Source: Mycobacterium sp. 852002-51971_SCH5477799-a
Lineage (GTDB): Bacteria > Actinomycetota > Actinomycetes > Mycobacteriales > Mycobacteriaceae
Direction of reading: 5' to 3'
Length of the DNA: 64,000 bases
NCBI RefSeq assembly: GCF_001667145.1
Contig: NZ_LZIF01000082.1
Span: 1 to 64,000 of the forward strand
Position 1 is the stretch's first letter, and each line of letters starts with the position of its first letter. This document shows positions 40,393 through 49,600 of the stretch, in pieces. Under the pieces are notes generated by a model, which saw only the letters and a list, made by a program, of their open reading frames with translations, was not told the origin of the DNA and did not search any database. The position numbers and the translations under genes were made by a program.

Positions 40393-41889
40393 ATGTCGGC
40401 GTTTCTGCGAAGTGTGTCGCTATCGATGGCGTCGGCGGCCGCTATCGGATTCGTCCTCGTGGTGGGGCCCGCGCCAGCTGCAAACGCCACACCGTGCGGG
40501 GCACCCGAGGCCAACGTGGATCCGCCCGCCGCGCCGCCGGCCATGCCCGCGCCCCAGCCGGTCGTGCAGCCGCCCACCGGGCGCCGGCCCACACACACGA
40601 ATGACCAGGCGCCGCTACCGAGGCTGGGGCCACTGATCTCGTCGCTGCTCAAACCGGCTGCTCCGGGCCGCCAGTACGCCGCGCCGCTGCACCCGCAGGC
40701 CGAGGTGCTGCCACCCGGGCCCAATCCGCCGGTGCCCGGCGTTCCGCTGCCGCCCAACGCAAACCAATTGCGCCCCAATGCCGCTCCGATCCCACAACCA
40801 CAGCCGCAACCGCAGCCCGAACCGGGACCGCCGCCTCCTTCGATCGCGGGGGCTCCGACGTCGCTCGTCGACTGGGTGACCGGACCGAACGGCCCCAACA
40901 AAACCCTGCAGCGATTCAGCATCTCCGGTACCGACCTCGGGATTGCCTGGGACAACGGTGATCCCGCCAACCGGCAGGTGCTGATGGCCTTCGGTGACAC
41001 CTTCGGCTACTGCAAGGCGCACGGCCAGCAGTGGCGTTACAACACCCTGTTCCGCAGCAACGACCACGACCTGTCCAAGGGCATTCACATCGCCGACGGC
41101 GTGCCGAACGACAGGTATTCCGGCTCACCGGTGTGGGCGCCGGGACTTTCCAAACAGGTCGTCAACACCATCCACAAGGCCGCGCACGAAACGGGGATCA
41201 TCCCCACCGCGGCGATGTCGATGGGCAGAACCCAATACATGAGCTACATGTCCATCCGGCAGTGGGGCCGTGACGGCGAATGGTCGACGAACTACTCGGC
41301 GATCGCCAGGTCCAACGACAATGGACAGAATTGGGGCATCTTCCCGACGACCATTCGTACGGCGTCGCCGGATGCCATTCCGGGAGCAGGGTTTACGCCC
41401 GGAAATGAAAATTTCCAAATGGGCGCGTTCATGAAGGGCAACGACGGTTACCTCTACCAGTTCGGCACCCCGTCGGGACGCGGTGGCGCGGCTTTTCTCT
41501 CCCGCGTGCCCCCGAATCAACTACCCGACCTGACCAAGTACCAGTACTGGAACGGCGACAACGGAGGCCATTGGGTGGCGAACAACCCGGGCGCGGCGAC
41601 GCCGATCTTCCCGGGGCCGGTTGGCGAAATGTCGGCCCAGTACAACAGTTATCTCAAGCAATACCTGGTGCTGTACACCGACGGCGGCAGCAACGACGTG
41701 GTGGCACGGACCGCGCCGACGCCGCAGGGGCCGTGGAGCCCCGAGCAACCGCTCGTGTCGTCCTTCCAGATGCCCGGGGGCATCTATGCGCCGATGATCC
41801 ATCCGTGGTCGTCGGGACGAGACCTGTACTTCAACCTTTCGTTGTGGTCGGCCTACGACGTGATGCTGATGCACACCGTGTTGCCATAG
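40393..41889 (+). CDS. Secreted DUF4185 protein with proline-rich linker (GH183-like)
   Basis: The 498-residue protein has a Sec signal peptide (about residues 1-33, ending PAANATPC). A Pro-rich linker of about 120 residues with PQPQPQPQPEPGPPPP follows, then a C-terminal DUF4185 domain (about 170-498; TDLGIAWDNGD, AFGDTFGY, YNTLFRSNDHDLSKG, GSPVWAPG). DUF4185 domains look like five-bladed propellers. Some have been shown to be endo-D-arabinanases (family GH183) that cut arabinogalactan or lipoarabinomannan. This specific activity is inferred from the family. CGAAAGGTGC precedes the ATG. Confidence 0.85.
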   Translation: MSAFLRSVSLSMASAAAIGFVLVVGPAPAANATPCGAPEANVDPPAAPPAMPAPQPVVQPPTGRRPTHTNDQAPLPRLGPLISSLLKPAAPGRQYAAPLHPQAEVLPPGPNPPVPGVPLPPNANQLRPNAAPIPQPQPQPQPEPGPPPPSIAGAPTSLVDWVTGPNGPNKTLQRFSISGTDLGIAWDNGDPANRQVLMAFGDTFGYCKAHGQQWRYNTLFRSNDHDLSKGIHIADGVPNDRYSGSPVWAPGLSKQVVNTIHKAAHETGIIPTAAMSMGRTQYMSYMSIRQWGRDGEWSTNYSAIARSNDNGQNWGIFPTTIRTASPDAIPGAGFTPGNENFQMGAFMKGNDGYLYQFGTPSGRGGAAFLSRVPPNQLPDLTKYQYWNGDNGGHWVANNPGAATPIFPGPVGEMSAQYNSYLKQYLVLYTDGGSNDVVARTAPTPQGPWSPEQPLVSSFQMPGGIYAPMIHPWSSGRDLYFNLSLWSAYDVMLMHTVLP

Positions 41890-41937
41890 AGCCGGCGGCG
41901 ACAACGATGGTCGAGTGACCAGACGCTTTCGTCCGCA

Positions 41938-41961
41938 GACGCCCGGGGGGATGCGGGCGTC
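41938..41961 (+). terminator. Strong hairpin downstream of the DUF4185 gene
   Basis: GACGCCCG (41938-41945) pairs perfectly with CGGGCGTC (41954-41961) around an 8-nt loop, about 50 nt after the stop codon. There is no T-tract, so intrinsic activity would be of the hairpin-only kind. Confidence 0.6.
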
Positions 41962-42057
41962 CGCGGCGTTAGCTGCCACAGGTATATATCGCAAAACCAC
42001 TTAGCGAGCGGCTGAGGGCTTTTCAGGAGGTTGCCCCCACGGATCAAGAAGTACCGG

Positions 42058-42279
42058 CTAGGACGGCGGCGGCAGCGGAATCCACCGCCTACCGTCCGTC
42101 GTCCAGCCGCACGGCAGGTAATTCCAGTGCGCCGGCGGATTGGGGTCGAAACTCAGGCATTTCGGCGCGTAGAACGAAGGGCCAGGAGGCGGTGGTGCCG
42201 GCTGGTTCTCAGCGCGTGCGGTAGCCCCGCTGAGCAGTACGGCTCCAACGGCCATCAGTGTCGCGAACAGCTTCCGCAC
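42058..42279 (-). CDS. Small secreted protein with two cysteines
   Basis: This 73-residue product has a signal peptide (RKLFATLMAVGAVLLSGATA, cleavage near ARAENQ). The mature part of about 48 residues is rich in proline and aromatic residues, with two cysteines (APKCLSFDP, NYLPCGW). It ends in WIPLPPPS. Small secreted proteins of this style are common in mycobacteria; no function is known. The GTG start has only a weak ribosome-binding site. Confidence 0.65.
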   Translation of the reverse strand: MRKLFATLMAVGAVLLSGATARAENQPAPPPPGPSFYAPKCLSFDPNPPAHWNYLPCGWTTDGRRWIPLPPPS

Positions 42280-43229
42280 CGCAAACTCGGCGAGTCTTAT
42301 GCCCGGTCGAAGCGGCGGGCGCTACGGTTCTTCCCTCACACGCACGGTGTCGATGTTAGTCCTCTTTTCGGCGCTGTGCGGGATTTGAGATTCTCCGGTC
42401 GAGCTAGGTCACTGCGCACAAGCGATGTGTCGGTATGGCCGTCAGTGCTGGATACCGGTAGCGGCATCGGCGAGCGCGGGACAATAGGCGAAACCGAGGA
42501 ACGCAACCTGGACAGGGCATCACAACGAAAAGTACGCTCGTGTGAGCCATCTACTGTCAGAGCCGGAAATTTGTTGCGGCACAGACCGTGCAGCCAGGAG
42601 CATTGCAATGAGGTATCTCGATTCGAGCTCACCTTCAGTGTTTGCGGTGAGGGCCTCTGAAGTTGTGCTGCGCCGCCTGAGCCACGGCCCGCTGACCGCC
42701 CGTTACCTCGCACCCGCACGTCCCTGCCTCGACACAGTTATCTCTGAGCAAACACGCCAAGATAGTTGGCGCGCAATTGAAATCATTGCGGATAGCCATA
42801 ATCGCCGCGTCGAGTCCTACCTGCAACGGCGACGGCATCGTCCGTGGCGCAACCGGGGATCTTAGCCTCGCAAGCCGAGCTATCTATGTCGTGATCGGCG
42901 TTGCACAGCAACTCCGACGAGGTCGGCACGTCGCCCACGGCCGAAGAATGCCGTAGCGATATCCCGCGTCGTGCAGGTTGCCCGAGCCGCAATCTGCTTC
43001 CGCGGATCCGGGTCACCGACTGCAGTTCGCGTGTGTTACAGCAAGTCATGTCGTAGCGCTCGGCCTAGTCCCAGGCGGAAATGAGTCTGCCGCGTTGCGG
43101 CTCTGGATCGGGGCCGGTGGTTCCGCACGCAGCAGCAGAAGTGCGGTCAATGAATCAGTCGATGGGTATGGCGGATCGCTGCCCGTTGCGTAGGCGAGAT
43201 CGCTACGCCGTTAATTACGAGGTGCATTG
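42280..43229. other. Gene-poor stretch upstream of the PPE pair
   Basis: About 950 bases contain no convincing long gene on either strand. The local composition is less GC-rich than the flanks. Frames present are short and lack recognisable domains; one weak candidate is listed separately. It may be the 3' and 5' untranslated margin of the PPE insertion. Confidence 0.5.
42608..42865 (+). CDS. Possible small hypothetical protein
   Basis: This 85-codon frame begins with an ATG placed 7 nt after CAGGAG, a good ribosome-binding site. The product (MRYLDSSSPSVFAVRASEVV, then WRAIEIIADSHNRRVESYLQ) could form helices but matches no family I know. It may be spurious. Confidence 0.25.
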   Translation: MRYLDSSSPSVFAVRASEVVLRRLSHGPLTARYLAPARPCLDTVISEQTRQDSWRAIEIIADSHNRRVESYLQRRRHRPWRNRGS

Positions 43230-44462
43230 ATGGATTTCGGAGGTTTGCCGCCGGAGGTCAACTCCGGCCGGATGTACATGGGTCCCGGGTCGGGGCCGAT
43301 GCTGGCCGCCGCCGCGGCGTGGGATGCGTTGGCCGCGCAGCTGCACTCGGCGGCGGCATCGTATGAGTCGGTGATTTCGAATCTGATCGGCGGCTGGCGG
43401 GGTCCGTCGTCGACAGCAATGGCGGGCGCAGCAGCGCCGTTTGCGGCGTGGATGACCGCGACCGCTGCCCAGGCCGAGCAAACCGCTACTCAGGCGCGAG
43501 TGGCCGTAGCTGCCTATGAGGCCGCATTCGCCGCAACGGTGCCTCCGCCTATCGTGGCGGCCAACCGTGCACGGTTAATGGCTCTGGTGGCGACCAATCT
43601 TCTCGGTCAAAACACTCCGGCGATCATGGCCACCGAGGCCGAGTACGCCGAGATGTGGGCCCAGGATGCGGCGGCGATGTACGGCTATGCCGGCTCCTCG
43701 GCGACCGCTAGCCAGATGACGCCATTCAGCCAGCCGCCGCAGACCATCAATCCGGTCGGTACAGCGGTGCAGGCCGCTGCGGTCGCGCACACGACCGGGG
43801 ACTTTGCCGCAACAAGCACGCAAACCACGCTGCCACAACTGATGTCGTCCGTACCGCAGTCGCTGCAAACCCTGGCAGCGCCCGCCGCCGCCGCCGATCC
43901 GCCGTCGCTGCTGTCGGCGTTGGACTCGGCCCTCACGGGTCCGTTGGGACCCGTCTCCTTGTTTGGCATCGGGGGCAGCCCCTATTTGCTCGGCGTCGAG
44001 AGCTACCTGGTCCCCCAGAACGTGGCGAACGTGAACAGCGCCAGACAACGACTCGACCGGGACAGATCGAAGCTGCGGTCGCTTGGCATGGACCGCGGTC
44101 CGGAGACGCGGGTAGTGCGGACAACGACCGCCAACAGCGCCGGAATGTCAACGGGCATAGGTCGTTCCGCAGCGGTAGGACCTTTGTCGGTACCGCGCGG
44201 ATGGGCTGCGGCGGCCCCCGAAATCCGGTCGGTTGCCGCGGTGTTGCCGCAGGCCAATTTCGCCGCTGCTCCGGTCGCCCTTGCGGCAGAGGGGCAGGGG
44301 ACTCTGCTCGGCAACATGGCCGCTTCAGGCCTGGCGGGGCGCGCCGTGGTCACGACCGGTGAGGGTTCTGGCCGCGGGATAGCTCTCGGAGGCAATGCAT
44401 TCGGGCGAGCAGCGACCACGGCCACGATCATCGTCATCAATGGGGACGACGCGCAGGAATAG
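43230..44462 (+). CDS. PPE family protein, PPE-SVP subgroup (first of tandem pair)
   Basis: The N-terminal PPE domain of about 175 residues starts [20 protein letters not shown], contains the WxG turn (GGWRGPS) and ends with [11 protein letters not shown]. The SVP signature [10 protein letters not shown] follows near residue 320. Such proteins are exported by ESX systems, normally as heterodimers with a PE protein, but no PE gene is adjacent. GAGGTG precedes the ATG at 43230. The 410-residue protein ends with an unusual isoleucine-rich [12 protein letters not shown] tail. Confidence 0.93.
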   Translation: MDFGGLPPEVNSGRMYMGPGSGPMLAAAAAWDALAAQLHSAAASYESVISNLIGGWRGPSSTAMAGAAAPFAAWMTATAAQAEQTATQARVAVAAYEAAFAATVPPPIVAANRARLMALVATNLLGQNTPAIMATEAEYAEMWAQDAAAMYGYAGSSATASQMTPFSQPPQTINPVGTAVQAAAVAHTTGDFAATSTQTTLPQLMSSVPQSLQTLAAPAAAADPPSLLSALDSALTGPLGPVSLFGIGGSPYLLGVESYLVPQNVANVNSARQRLDRDRSKLRSLGMDRGPETRVVRTTTANSAGMSTGIGRSAAVGPLSVPRGWAAAAPEIRSVAAVLPQANFAAAPVALAAEGQGTLLGNMAASGLAGRAVVTTGEGSGRGIALGGNAFGRAATTATIIVINGDDAQE

Positions 44463-44490
44463 TCTCGCTCGCCCATATCAAGGAGCAGCA

Positions 44491-45864
44491 ATGGATTTTG
44501 GAGCATTACCCCCAGAAATCAACTCTGTCCGGATGTACGCCGGCCCCGGCTCCGGGTCGATGTTGGCCGCGGCGGCGGCCTGGGACGGATTGGCCGCCCA
44601 GCTATACGCTGCGTCGGCATCGTATGAGTCGGTGATCGCGAACCTGTCCAGCGGTTGGCAGGGTCCGTCGGCGGTGGCCATGGGGGCTGCTGCGGCGCTT
44701 TATGTGGAATGGATGAGCGCGAGCGGCGCACAGGCTGAGCAGGCGGCCTCCCAAGCCAGAGCGGCGGCAGCGGCCTACGAGGAGGCTTTCCTGGCGACGG
44801 TGCCCCCGGCGGCGATCGCGGAAAACCGAAGTCAGCTGGCGTCACTGGTGGCGACAAACGTTCTTGGGCAGAACACCGCCGCGATCGCGGCCAACGAGGC
44901 GGAGTACGCACAGATGTGGGCGCAAGATGCGGCCGCCATGTATGGCTATGCCGGTTCCTCGGCGACCGCCGCACAGATGTCACCCTTCGCTGAGCCACCG
45001 CGAACCACCAATCCCGTTGGTGCGGCTGATCAATCAGCCGCTGTCGCTCGGGCCGCAGGCACCGCGCCGGCCGGCGCGCAGTCGGCCTTGTCGCGGCTGG
45101 TGTCGACGACCCCGCGAACGCTGCAAGGCCTCGCGTCACCCGCGGCATTGCCCGCGGCGGATCCGTCGTCGCTGACAACGTTCCTGAACAACTTGAACTC
45201 CACGCCGTTGGCGAGGATTGCCGCGAACATCGAATTCGTCACCAAAGCCATTCGGCCGGTGAACGACACATTGCTCAGCCTCAGTTTGGGCCTGGTGACA
45301 ACGGCACGGACCTGGAGCGACACAGCGGTCGATCTCGAGGGCCCACTGTTCGCGGCGCTCGGTTCGAGCAGCCAGGCCGTGGGAGCAGCGGGTGGGGCTG
45401 CGGTGTCGGCAAGCGTCGGCAGCGCGGGCCTGGCAGGAGCCTTGTCGGTGCCGCCGAGCTGGGCCGTGGCGAGCCCCGCGGTCAAGCTCGCTGCGACAGT
45501 TTTGGAATGCACCAGCACGGGTGCCGCACCGACGGCGGCCGCGAGTGGCTTCTCGGGCGAGATGGCTTTGGCAGGCTTGGCCGGAGGCGCTCTCGGCGGT
45601 GCCGTGCCCCGCGGGTTCACCAAAGGCGGCGTCCGAAGCTTCGGCGGTCGCTCATCGGACAGCGACGATAAGACTCCAGATAAGCTCAAGGCCGTGCTCG
45701 CGGAACTGCAGCAAGCGCCCGAGGTGGTTCAGCACTGGCACACCGACAAGGCACATCTGGAAAGCCTCCTGGACCAGCTCTCCAAGAAGCCGGGCGTCCA
45801 CGCCGTGCACTTGTCGTCGGCTGACAAATCCAAAGCCACACCGCCCCGGCCAACGTGGGGCTGA
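44491..45864 (+). CDS. PPE family protein, PPE-SVP subgroup (second of tandem pair)
   Basis: The 457-residue protein opens [20 protein letters not shown] with a PPE domain closely related to its neighbour, which indicates tandem duplication. The SVP motif is [15 protein letters not shown]. Its C-terminus differs, with a charged tail of about 60 residues ([35 protein letters not shown]) that looks like a separate helical module. AAGGAGCAGCA precedes the ATG, 28 nt after the first PPE stop. Export through an ESX apparatus is expected. Confidence 0.93.
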   Translation: MDFGALPPEINSVRMYAGPGSGSMLAAAAAWDGLAAQLYAASASYESVIANLSSGWQGPSAVAMGAAAALYVEWMSASGAQAEQAASQARAAAAAYEEAFLATVPPAAIAENRSQLASLVATNVLGQNTAAIAANEAEYAQMWAQDAAAMYGYAGSSATAAQMSPFAEPPRTTNPVGAADQSAAVARAAGTAPAGAQSALSRLVSTTPRTLQGLASPAALPAADPSSLTTFLNNLNSTPLARIAANIEFVTKAIRPVNDTLLSLSLGLVTTARTWSDTAVDLEGPLFAALGSSSQAVGAAGGAAVSASVGSAGLAGALSVPPSWAVASPAVKLAATVLECTSTGAAPTAAASGFSGEMALAGLAGGALGGAVPRGFTKGGVRSFGGRSSDSDDKTPDKLKAVLAELQQAPEVVQHWHTDKAHLESLLDQLSKKPGVHAVHLSSADKSKATPPRPTWG

Positions 45865-45964
45865 ACGTTCCGGTGGCGTGCTATAGCCCAATACGGTTGA
45901 CTCGCGGTATCTTTCGGCGGCGCATCCGCTCGGCCGGCGAGGGTTAGGGGCCGACGCCGTTCAG

Positions 45965-46738
45965 TCAGCCTGCTTGCGCCAGCCGCAAGGAGGGCATCGT
46001 CTGTTTCAGCCTTCCGAGCCCACCGACCGCTTCAACCGCTTGCCTGAATCGCTCATGCTGATCGAGCGCCCAGTCGAGCATTGCGGGCCACAGATCAACG
46101 TCCGCTACATCGTCGAACTGCGACGTGACGCAGATTGCGGCGGCCTTCCTACCGGGCTTCTCGTCCCACTCGGCAACCTGGCCCAGGGCCCGCTCGAACT
46201 CATCTTTTATCGCGCGGAGTCCCTCGAACCGGGCCGAATTGATGCGCGGATCGGGGCTGCTGAAGTAGAGCTGCACCCCGAGACCCCGGTGGGTGAAGGC
46301 GGTTGAGTAGGAGACCGCGCTCGTGCCGGTAGGGAGGTCATAGCGCGAGGCGCGCGTCGGTGTTTTCCGTTTTGTCCAGCCGGGGTGCTCCGCGCTCACA
46401 CGGTTGAGGAACTGCTCCCAGAAGTCCCAAAACAGCTTGGAGCGCTCAGTCGACGTCGCTGCCTTGCGTTGCTGTCCCAACCCGCTTGGCTGAATGACCC
46501 CGTCAGAGTCCGGCACTGCCGTAAAGCCGTCGGCCCGTACCCCCTCGATCCCGACTCCGGCAGGGCGAACATCGGCGTTTGGTGCGGCCGCTTTCCTAGC
46601 GGTTGCCGCTCGGGTCCTCGCTTTAGCGGCCCTCGACTTGGCGGGCCGGGTCTGAAAAACCAACGCCCCGAGCACGATTCCACCGATAGCGACAAAGAAA
46701 ACAACAAACAGGATGTAGAAGAAGTTCGCCGCATCCAT
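45965..46738 (-). CDS. Membrane-anchored DUF4268 domain protein
   Basis: The 257-residue protein has one N-terminal membrane helix (ANFFYILFVVFFVAIGGIVLGALVF). A basic Ala/Arg linker of about 60 residues follows. A C-terminal DUF4268 domain begins about residue 100 (LFWDFWEQFLNRVSAEHPGW, LPTGTSAVSYST, LGVQLYFSSPDP, RFEGLRAIKDEFE). DUF4268 usually appears as a soluble domain in nuclease- or restriction-associated proteins, so a membrane tether is unusual. ATG at 46738 is chosen, as the membrane helix follows directly; function is unknown. Confidence 0.75.
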   Translation of the reverse strand: MDAANFFYILFVVFFVAIGGIVLGALVFQTRPAKSRAAKARTRAATARKAAAPNADVRPAGVGIEGVRADGFTAVPDSDGVIQPSGLGQQRKAATSTERSKLFWDFWEQFLNRVSAEHPGWTKRKTPTRASRYDLPTGTSAVSYSTAFTHRGLGVQLYFSSPDPRINSARFEGLRAIKDEFERALGQVAEWDEKPGRKAAAICVTSQFDDVADVDLWPAMLDWALDQHERFRQAVEAVGGLGRLKQTMPSLRLAQAG

Positions 46739-47053
46739 GATGTCACCGCCAGAATGCCGGCTGGCGGAACTCGGCGGCACATCCGCACACATGCCGGCTC
46801 ATCGACTGGACAGTCATGAGACGACGACTACAAGTGACTGTTGGACGCCGTCGTGGTCGTGAGATGCGCCGCGGGACAACATGCTCGCCCGAACCTCCGG
46901 GATTGGTGATGGTGTTTGGTGACGTTGCCCGACGCGCCGATTCGAGCGTAAATGCCTCAGCTGCTAGTTACACCGAAATTTGTGAAACTCGTGCAACCGA
47001 TCCGCACCGCCGGGCTGCCCCGCCTATCGAGGCAGGGCACCTGGCGCGGCCTA
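46739..47053. other. Intergenic stretch between DUF4268 gene and secreted-protein gene
   Basis: About 315 bases contain the inverted repeat next to the DUF4268 start and a repeated ATGCCGGCT (around 46754 and 46792). The open frame running from 46816 is arginine-rich and without domain resemblance, so I do not call it a gene. No RNA gene is visible. Confidence 0.5.
46746..46767. promoter_or_regulatory. Perfect 7-bp inverted repeat just upstream of the DUF4268 gene
   Basis: CCGCCAG (46746-46752) and CTGGCGG (46761-46767) are perfect inverted repeats separated by 8 nt. They end 8 nt before the start codon. It could be a repressor operator or a leader hairpin shielding the ribosome-binding site. 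Confidence 0.4.
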
Positions 47054-47425
47054 CTAGAGGCCACCGCACCGCGACGGCGCCAAGATGGGTGACCACGGAG
47101 GGCAATCCGGTGGCAAAGGCTGCGGCGGAGGCGAGGGGATTGGAGTCGGGAATAGGTTAGGCCCTTCCCAATAGTGCGCCGGAGCCTTTGTCCGCACGTC
47201 GTAGGCGAAGTAATAGGTGTGGCAGACGCTCATGTCCCAAACTAGGTCGGCATCTGACCGCGGTGGATCATTCGGCATATCTTGTCCTGGGCACCATTGG
47301 AATGGGCCATAGGTATAGGCATGGGCGCTACCAGCGCCAGGCCCCAAACCTGCCACAGCCAAACCGCCGGACATTAGCATGATCGTTGCTAACCCAACGA
47401 TTTGTCGTTTCATAAACCGCACCAT
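47054..47425 (-). CDS. Small secreted cysteine-containing protein
   Basis: The 123-residue product has a signal peptide (KRQIVGLATIMLMSGGLAVA, cleavage near GSAHA). The mature domain has four cysteines (QWCPGQDMPND, MSVCHTYYFAYD, PPDCPPW, PSRC) and a Pro-rich end. The GPFQWCPGQ pattern is shared with other small exported mycobacterial proteins. Two ATGs (47425 and 47413) are possible starts. Function is unknown. Confidence 0.75.
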   Translation of the reverse strand: MVRFMKRQIVGLATIMLMSGGLAVAGLGPGAGSAHAYTYGPFQWCPGQDMPNDPPRSDADLVWDMSVCHTYYFAYDVRTKAPAHYWEGPNLFPTPIPSPPPQPLPPDCPPWSPILAPSRCGGL

Positions 47426-47569
47426 ATTCCCCCGCGACCCGGGAAGAATAGAAAAATCGCAAGGTTGGCTTCATCGGCCTCGTTCGTTGCTGTAACGACC
47501 GCGATGTGATGACTCAAGCGCACAGAAATAGGCCAAGGGCGCGATTGTCGGTCGGCTCACCCTCGCCAG

Positions 47570-48391
47570 TTACTTCAGCTGATGCTCGACCTGCGTCAGA
47601 TGAGGTTGTCGAGCGTGGCCGAATGACTTTTTACGGCTAGGCAACCGGCTCGCCACCACGATTTGCGGCCTGAATGTTTTGCCACCCCGCAGCTCGACCT
47701 TGATCGCCGGGTCGGCGTAGCGTGCCAATGCCCGTAGCGCCGACGGACTGTATGCGCGCAGCGCGCTGATGAATCCGTCATGCGGTACCGGCAGAAACGG
47801 TGCGAACGGCAACGTCAGCGACAATCGCGCGATGTGCACTAGCGACGGGGGGCGCGATACGTCGATGATCAGCAGTTTGTTCGCGACGCGGGTGCCTTCG
47901 GCGAATACTCGGGCGGCCAGCGGCGGCTGCAGATGGTGCAAGGACAACGCGAACACGGCGAGGTCGTAGTGCCCGTCGGGCGCGTCGATGGCGGTGGCAT
48001 CCATCGCGCGAACTGTCGCCCGCGGGTGTTCGCCCAAGTCGCTTGTGGCGATGGTGGACACAAATGTGGGATCTACGTCGGTGACCGTCACGCGACAGTT
48101 GGAATGCATGGTCAGCAACGCTCGCGATAGCCCACCGTGGCCGGCGCCGAGTTCGAGGATGTTGGGATTTGTTACGTCCGCGACCTCATCGAGCGCGACG
48201 CGCGCAAACTTTTTCTGCGCGCCGGAAAATTTTTCCATGCGGTCCAAAGAGTGGACCACCTTGCGTTTCAGGTCGTCGACGTCATCGCGATCGAGATACT
48301 CCAGACGATCCGTCTGCAGCCGCCGGTCCAGCCAGGAAGCTTCCGGCCCGCCGCGCGGCATGCGGTCGATTTGGAAACTTTCCGTGGACAC
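47570..48391 (-). CDS. Class I SAM-dependent methyltransferase
   Basis: The protein of about 273 residues has motif I NILELGAGHGGLSRAL. Motif II follows as TVTDVDPTF, and the motif IV region is DLAVFALSLHHLQPP. A hydrophobic patch (LSLTLPFAPFLPVPHDGF) in the C-terminal half suggests membrane or lipid contact. The acceptor is unknown. The GTG at 48391 is chosen over the longer frame from 48538; ATG at 48361 is another option. Confidence 0.78.
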   Translation of the reverse strand: MSTESFQIDRMPRGGPEASWLDRRLQTDRLEYLDRDDVDDLKRKVVHSLDRMEKFSGAQKKFARVALDEVADVTNPNILELGAGHGGLSRALLTMHSNCRVTVTDVDPTFVSTIATSDLGEHPRATVRAMDATAIDAPDGHYDLAVFALSLHHLQPPLAARVFAEGTRVANKLLIIDVSRPPSLVHIARLSLTLPFAPFLPVPHDGFISALRAYSPSALRALARYADPAIKVELRGGKTFRPQIVVASRLPSRKKSFGHARQPHLTQVEHQLK

Positions 48392-48647
48392 TCTGGCACC
48401 ACGTTTTGAGCCGGTGAGAAAGTTCAACGCCACGATAAGCACCCCCGCTCGTGATCTTATGACCTGCCCGATTCGCGCGGAGGTGAACGCTACACGTACA
48501 CGAAATGTTTTTCGGTGCGCACACACCGAGTTCGTCATGTGGCCACGGGAGGAGTGTTATCGGGCGCTCAGCGCCTCTCATTTCTGGAGTGTCGCCAATC
48601 AACCGAAACAACTGTCAGGCATCACCCGACGTCATACAGAACGCTCG

Positions 48648-48720
48648 TGCCCCCGGCAGGATTCGAACCTGCGACACCGGCTTTAGGAGAGCCGTGCTCT
48701 ATCCCCTGAGCTACGGGGGC
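48648..48720 (-). tRNA. tRNA-Arg (anticodon CCT)
   Basis: The 73-nt cloverleaf is complete: acceptor stem GCCCCCG/CGGGGGC, D-arm GCTCAGGGGATAGAGC, an anticodon stem CGGCT/AGCCG around loop CTCCTAA, and T-arm GCAGGTTCGAATCCTGC. The anticodon is CCT, reading AGG. The CCA end is not encoded. Confidence 0.96.
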
Positions 48721-48768
48721 GGACCGGCCTGAGCTTACCGGCAGGCCGGCAGGCAATCGCCCGGGTGG

Positions 48769-49587
48769 TCAGCGCAGTTCGGCGATCACCTTGGCGAAGT
48801 TGTCGATGTTGTTGTCCTGCACGGTGAAGGACGACACGCCGTACTTTTCGCGGTATGCGGACAACGTATCGGCGATCTCGCGGGGAGAACCGCTGAGTAC
48901 CGAGGGCTGGGACAGGATCTCCTCGTCGGACAGATCGGGCGAGTAGGCGCGGGTCAGCTTGAGGTCGGGCTCGGTCTCGCCGTCGCGTGGCATCGCCGTG
49001 ATCGCCAGGTTCAGCTCGAGTGAGTCGAACCGCTCTTTCGCGGCCTTGCGGACGAACTCGACGCGTTCGGCGAACGGATCCTCGACGTCGCGCACCTTGG
49101 AGCCGGTCAGCCCGATGATGTCGGCGTTGCGGGCCGCTATGGTCAACACCCGATCACCATTGCCGGCGATGATGAGTGGGGTCGACGGGTGGTGTTCTTT
49201 CAGGTACTTCGTCATGTGCTCGAGGTAGTCGACCCGGGCGCCGGCGCTGGGATAGGGAATCTCCGCGGCCTCGAACTCTTCCCGCACATATCCCGTGCCG
49301 AGCCCGATCTCCACGCGGCCATTGCTGAGCAGATCCAGGGCGTGCATGTCCCGGCTGAGCAGGGCCGGCTTGTAGAACGCGGAGTTCAGCACATACATGC
49401 TCAGCCGCAGCGTCGTGGTGACCATCGCGACCGCGGTCAGCGTTGGGAACGGCGCCGCGGCACCCAAATGGTCAGGCACACAAAGAATGTCGAAGCCGGC
49501 ATCCTCGGCGCGCCTCGCCTTATCGAGCAGCGCCTCGCGCGACTTGAAGAACCGCATGCTCATTCCGAAGCGAAAGTCCTTGGCCAC
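48769..49587 (-). CDS. LLM-class F420-dependent oxidoreductase
   Basis: The 272-residue luciferase-like TIM-barrel protein resembles F420-dependent oxidoreductases of mycobacteria. It includes FRFGMSMRFFKSREALLDKA, ILCVPDHLGAAAPFPTLTA, NGRVEIGLGTGYVREEF and PLIIAGNGDRVL. The substrate is unknown. The GTG at 49587 is chosen because GGAG lies 7 nt upstream; TTG codons at 49590 and 49593 are less likely. Confidence 0.86.
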   Translation of the reverse strand: MAKDFRFGMSMRFFKSREALLDKARRAEDAGFDILCVPDHLGAAAPFPTLTAVAMVTTTLRLSMYVLNSAFYKPALLSRDMHALDLLSNGRVEIGLGTGYVREEFEAAEIPYPSAGARVDYLEHMTKYLKEHHPSTPLIIAGNGDRVLTIAARNADIIGLTGSKVRDVEDPFAERVEFVRKAAKERFDSLELNLAITAMPRDGETEPDLKLTRAYSPDLSDEEILSQPSVLSGSPREIADTLSAYREKYGVSSFTVQDNNIDNFAKVIAELR

Positions 49588-49600
49588 CAACAATCTCCGT

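Noticed and set aside
42336..42719. A 127-codon minus-strand frame in the gap before the PPE pair.
   Set aside because: No ribosome-binding site, domain or plausible hydrophobic pattern is visible, so I treat the gap as non-coding.
46816..47160. A 114-codon plus-strand frame between the DUF4268 and secreted-protein genes.
   Set aside because: Its product is arginine-rich low complexity, and it overlaps the 3' end of the better-supported secreted protein gene.
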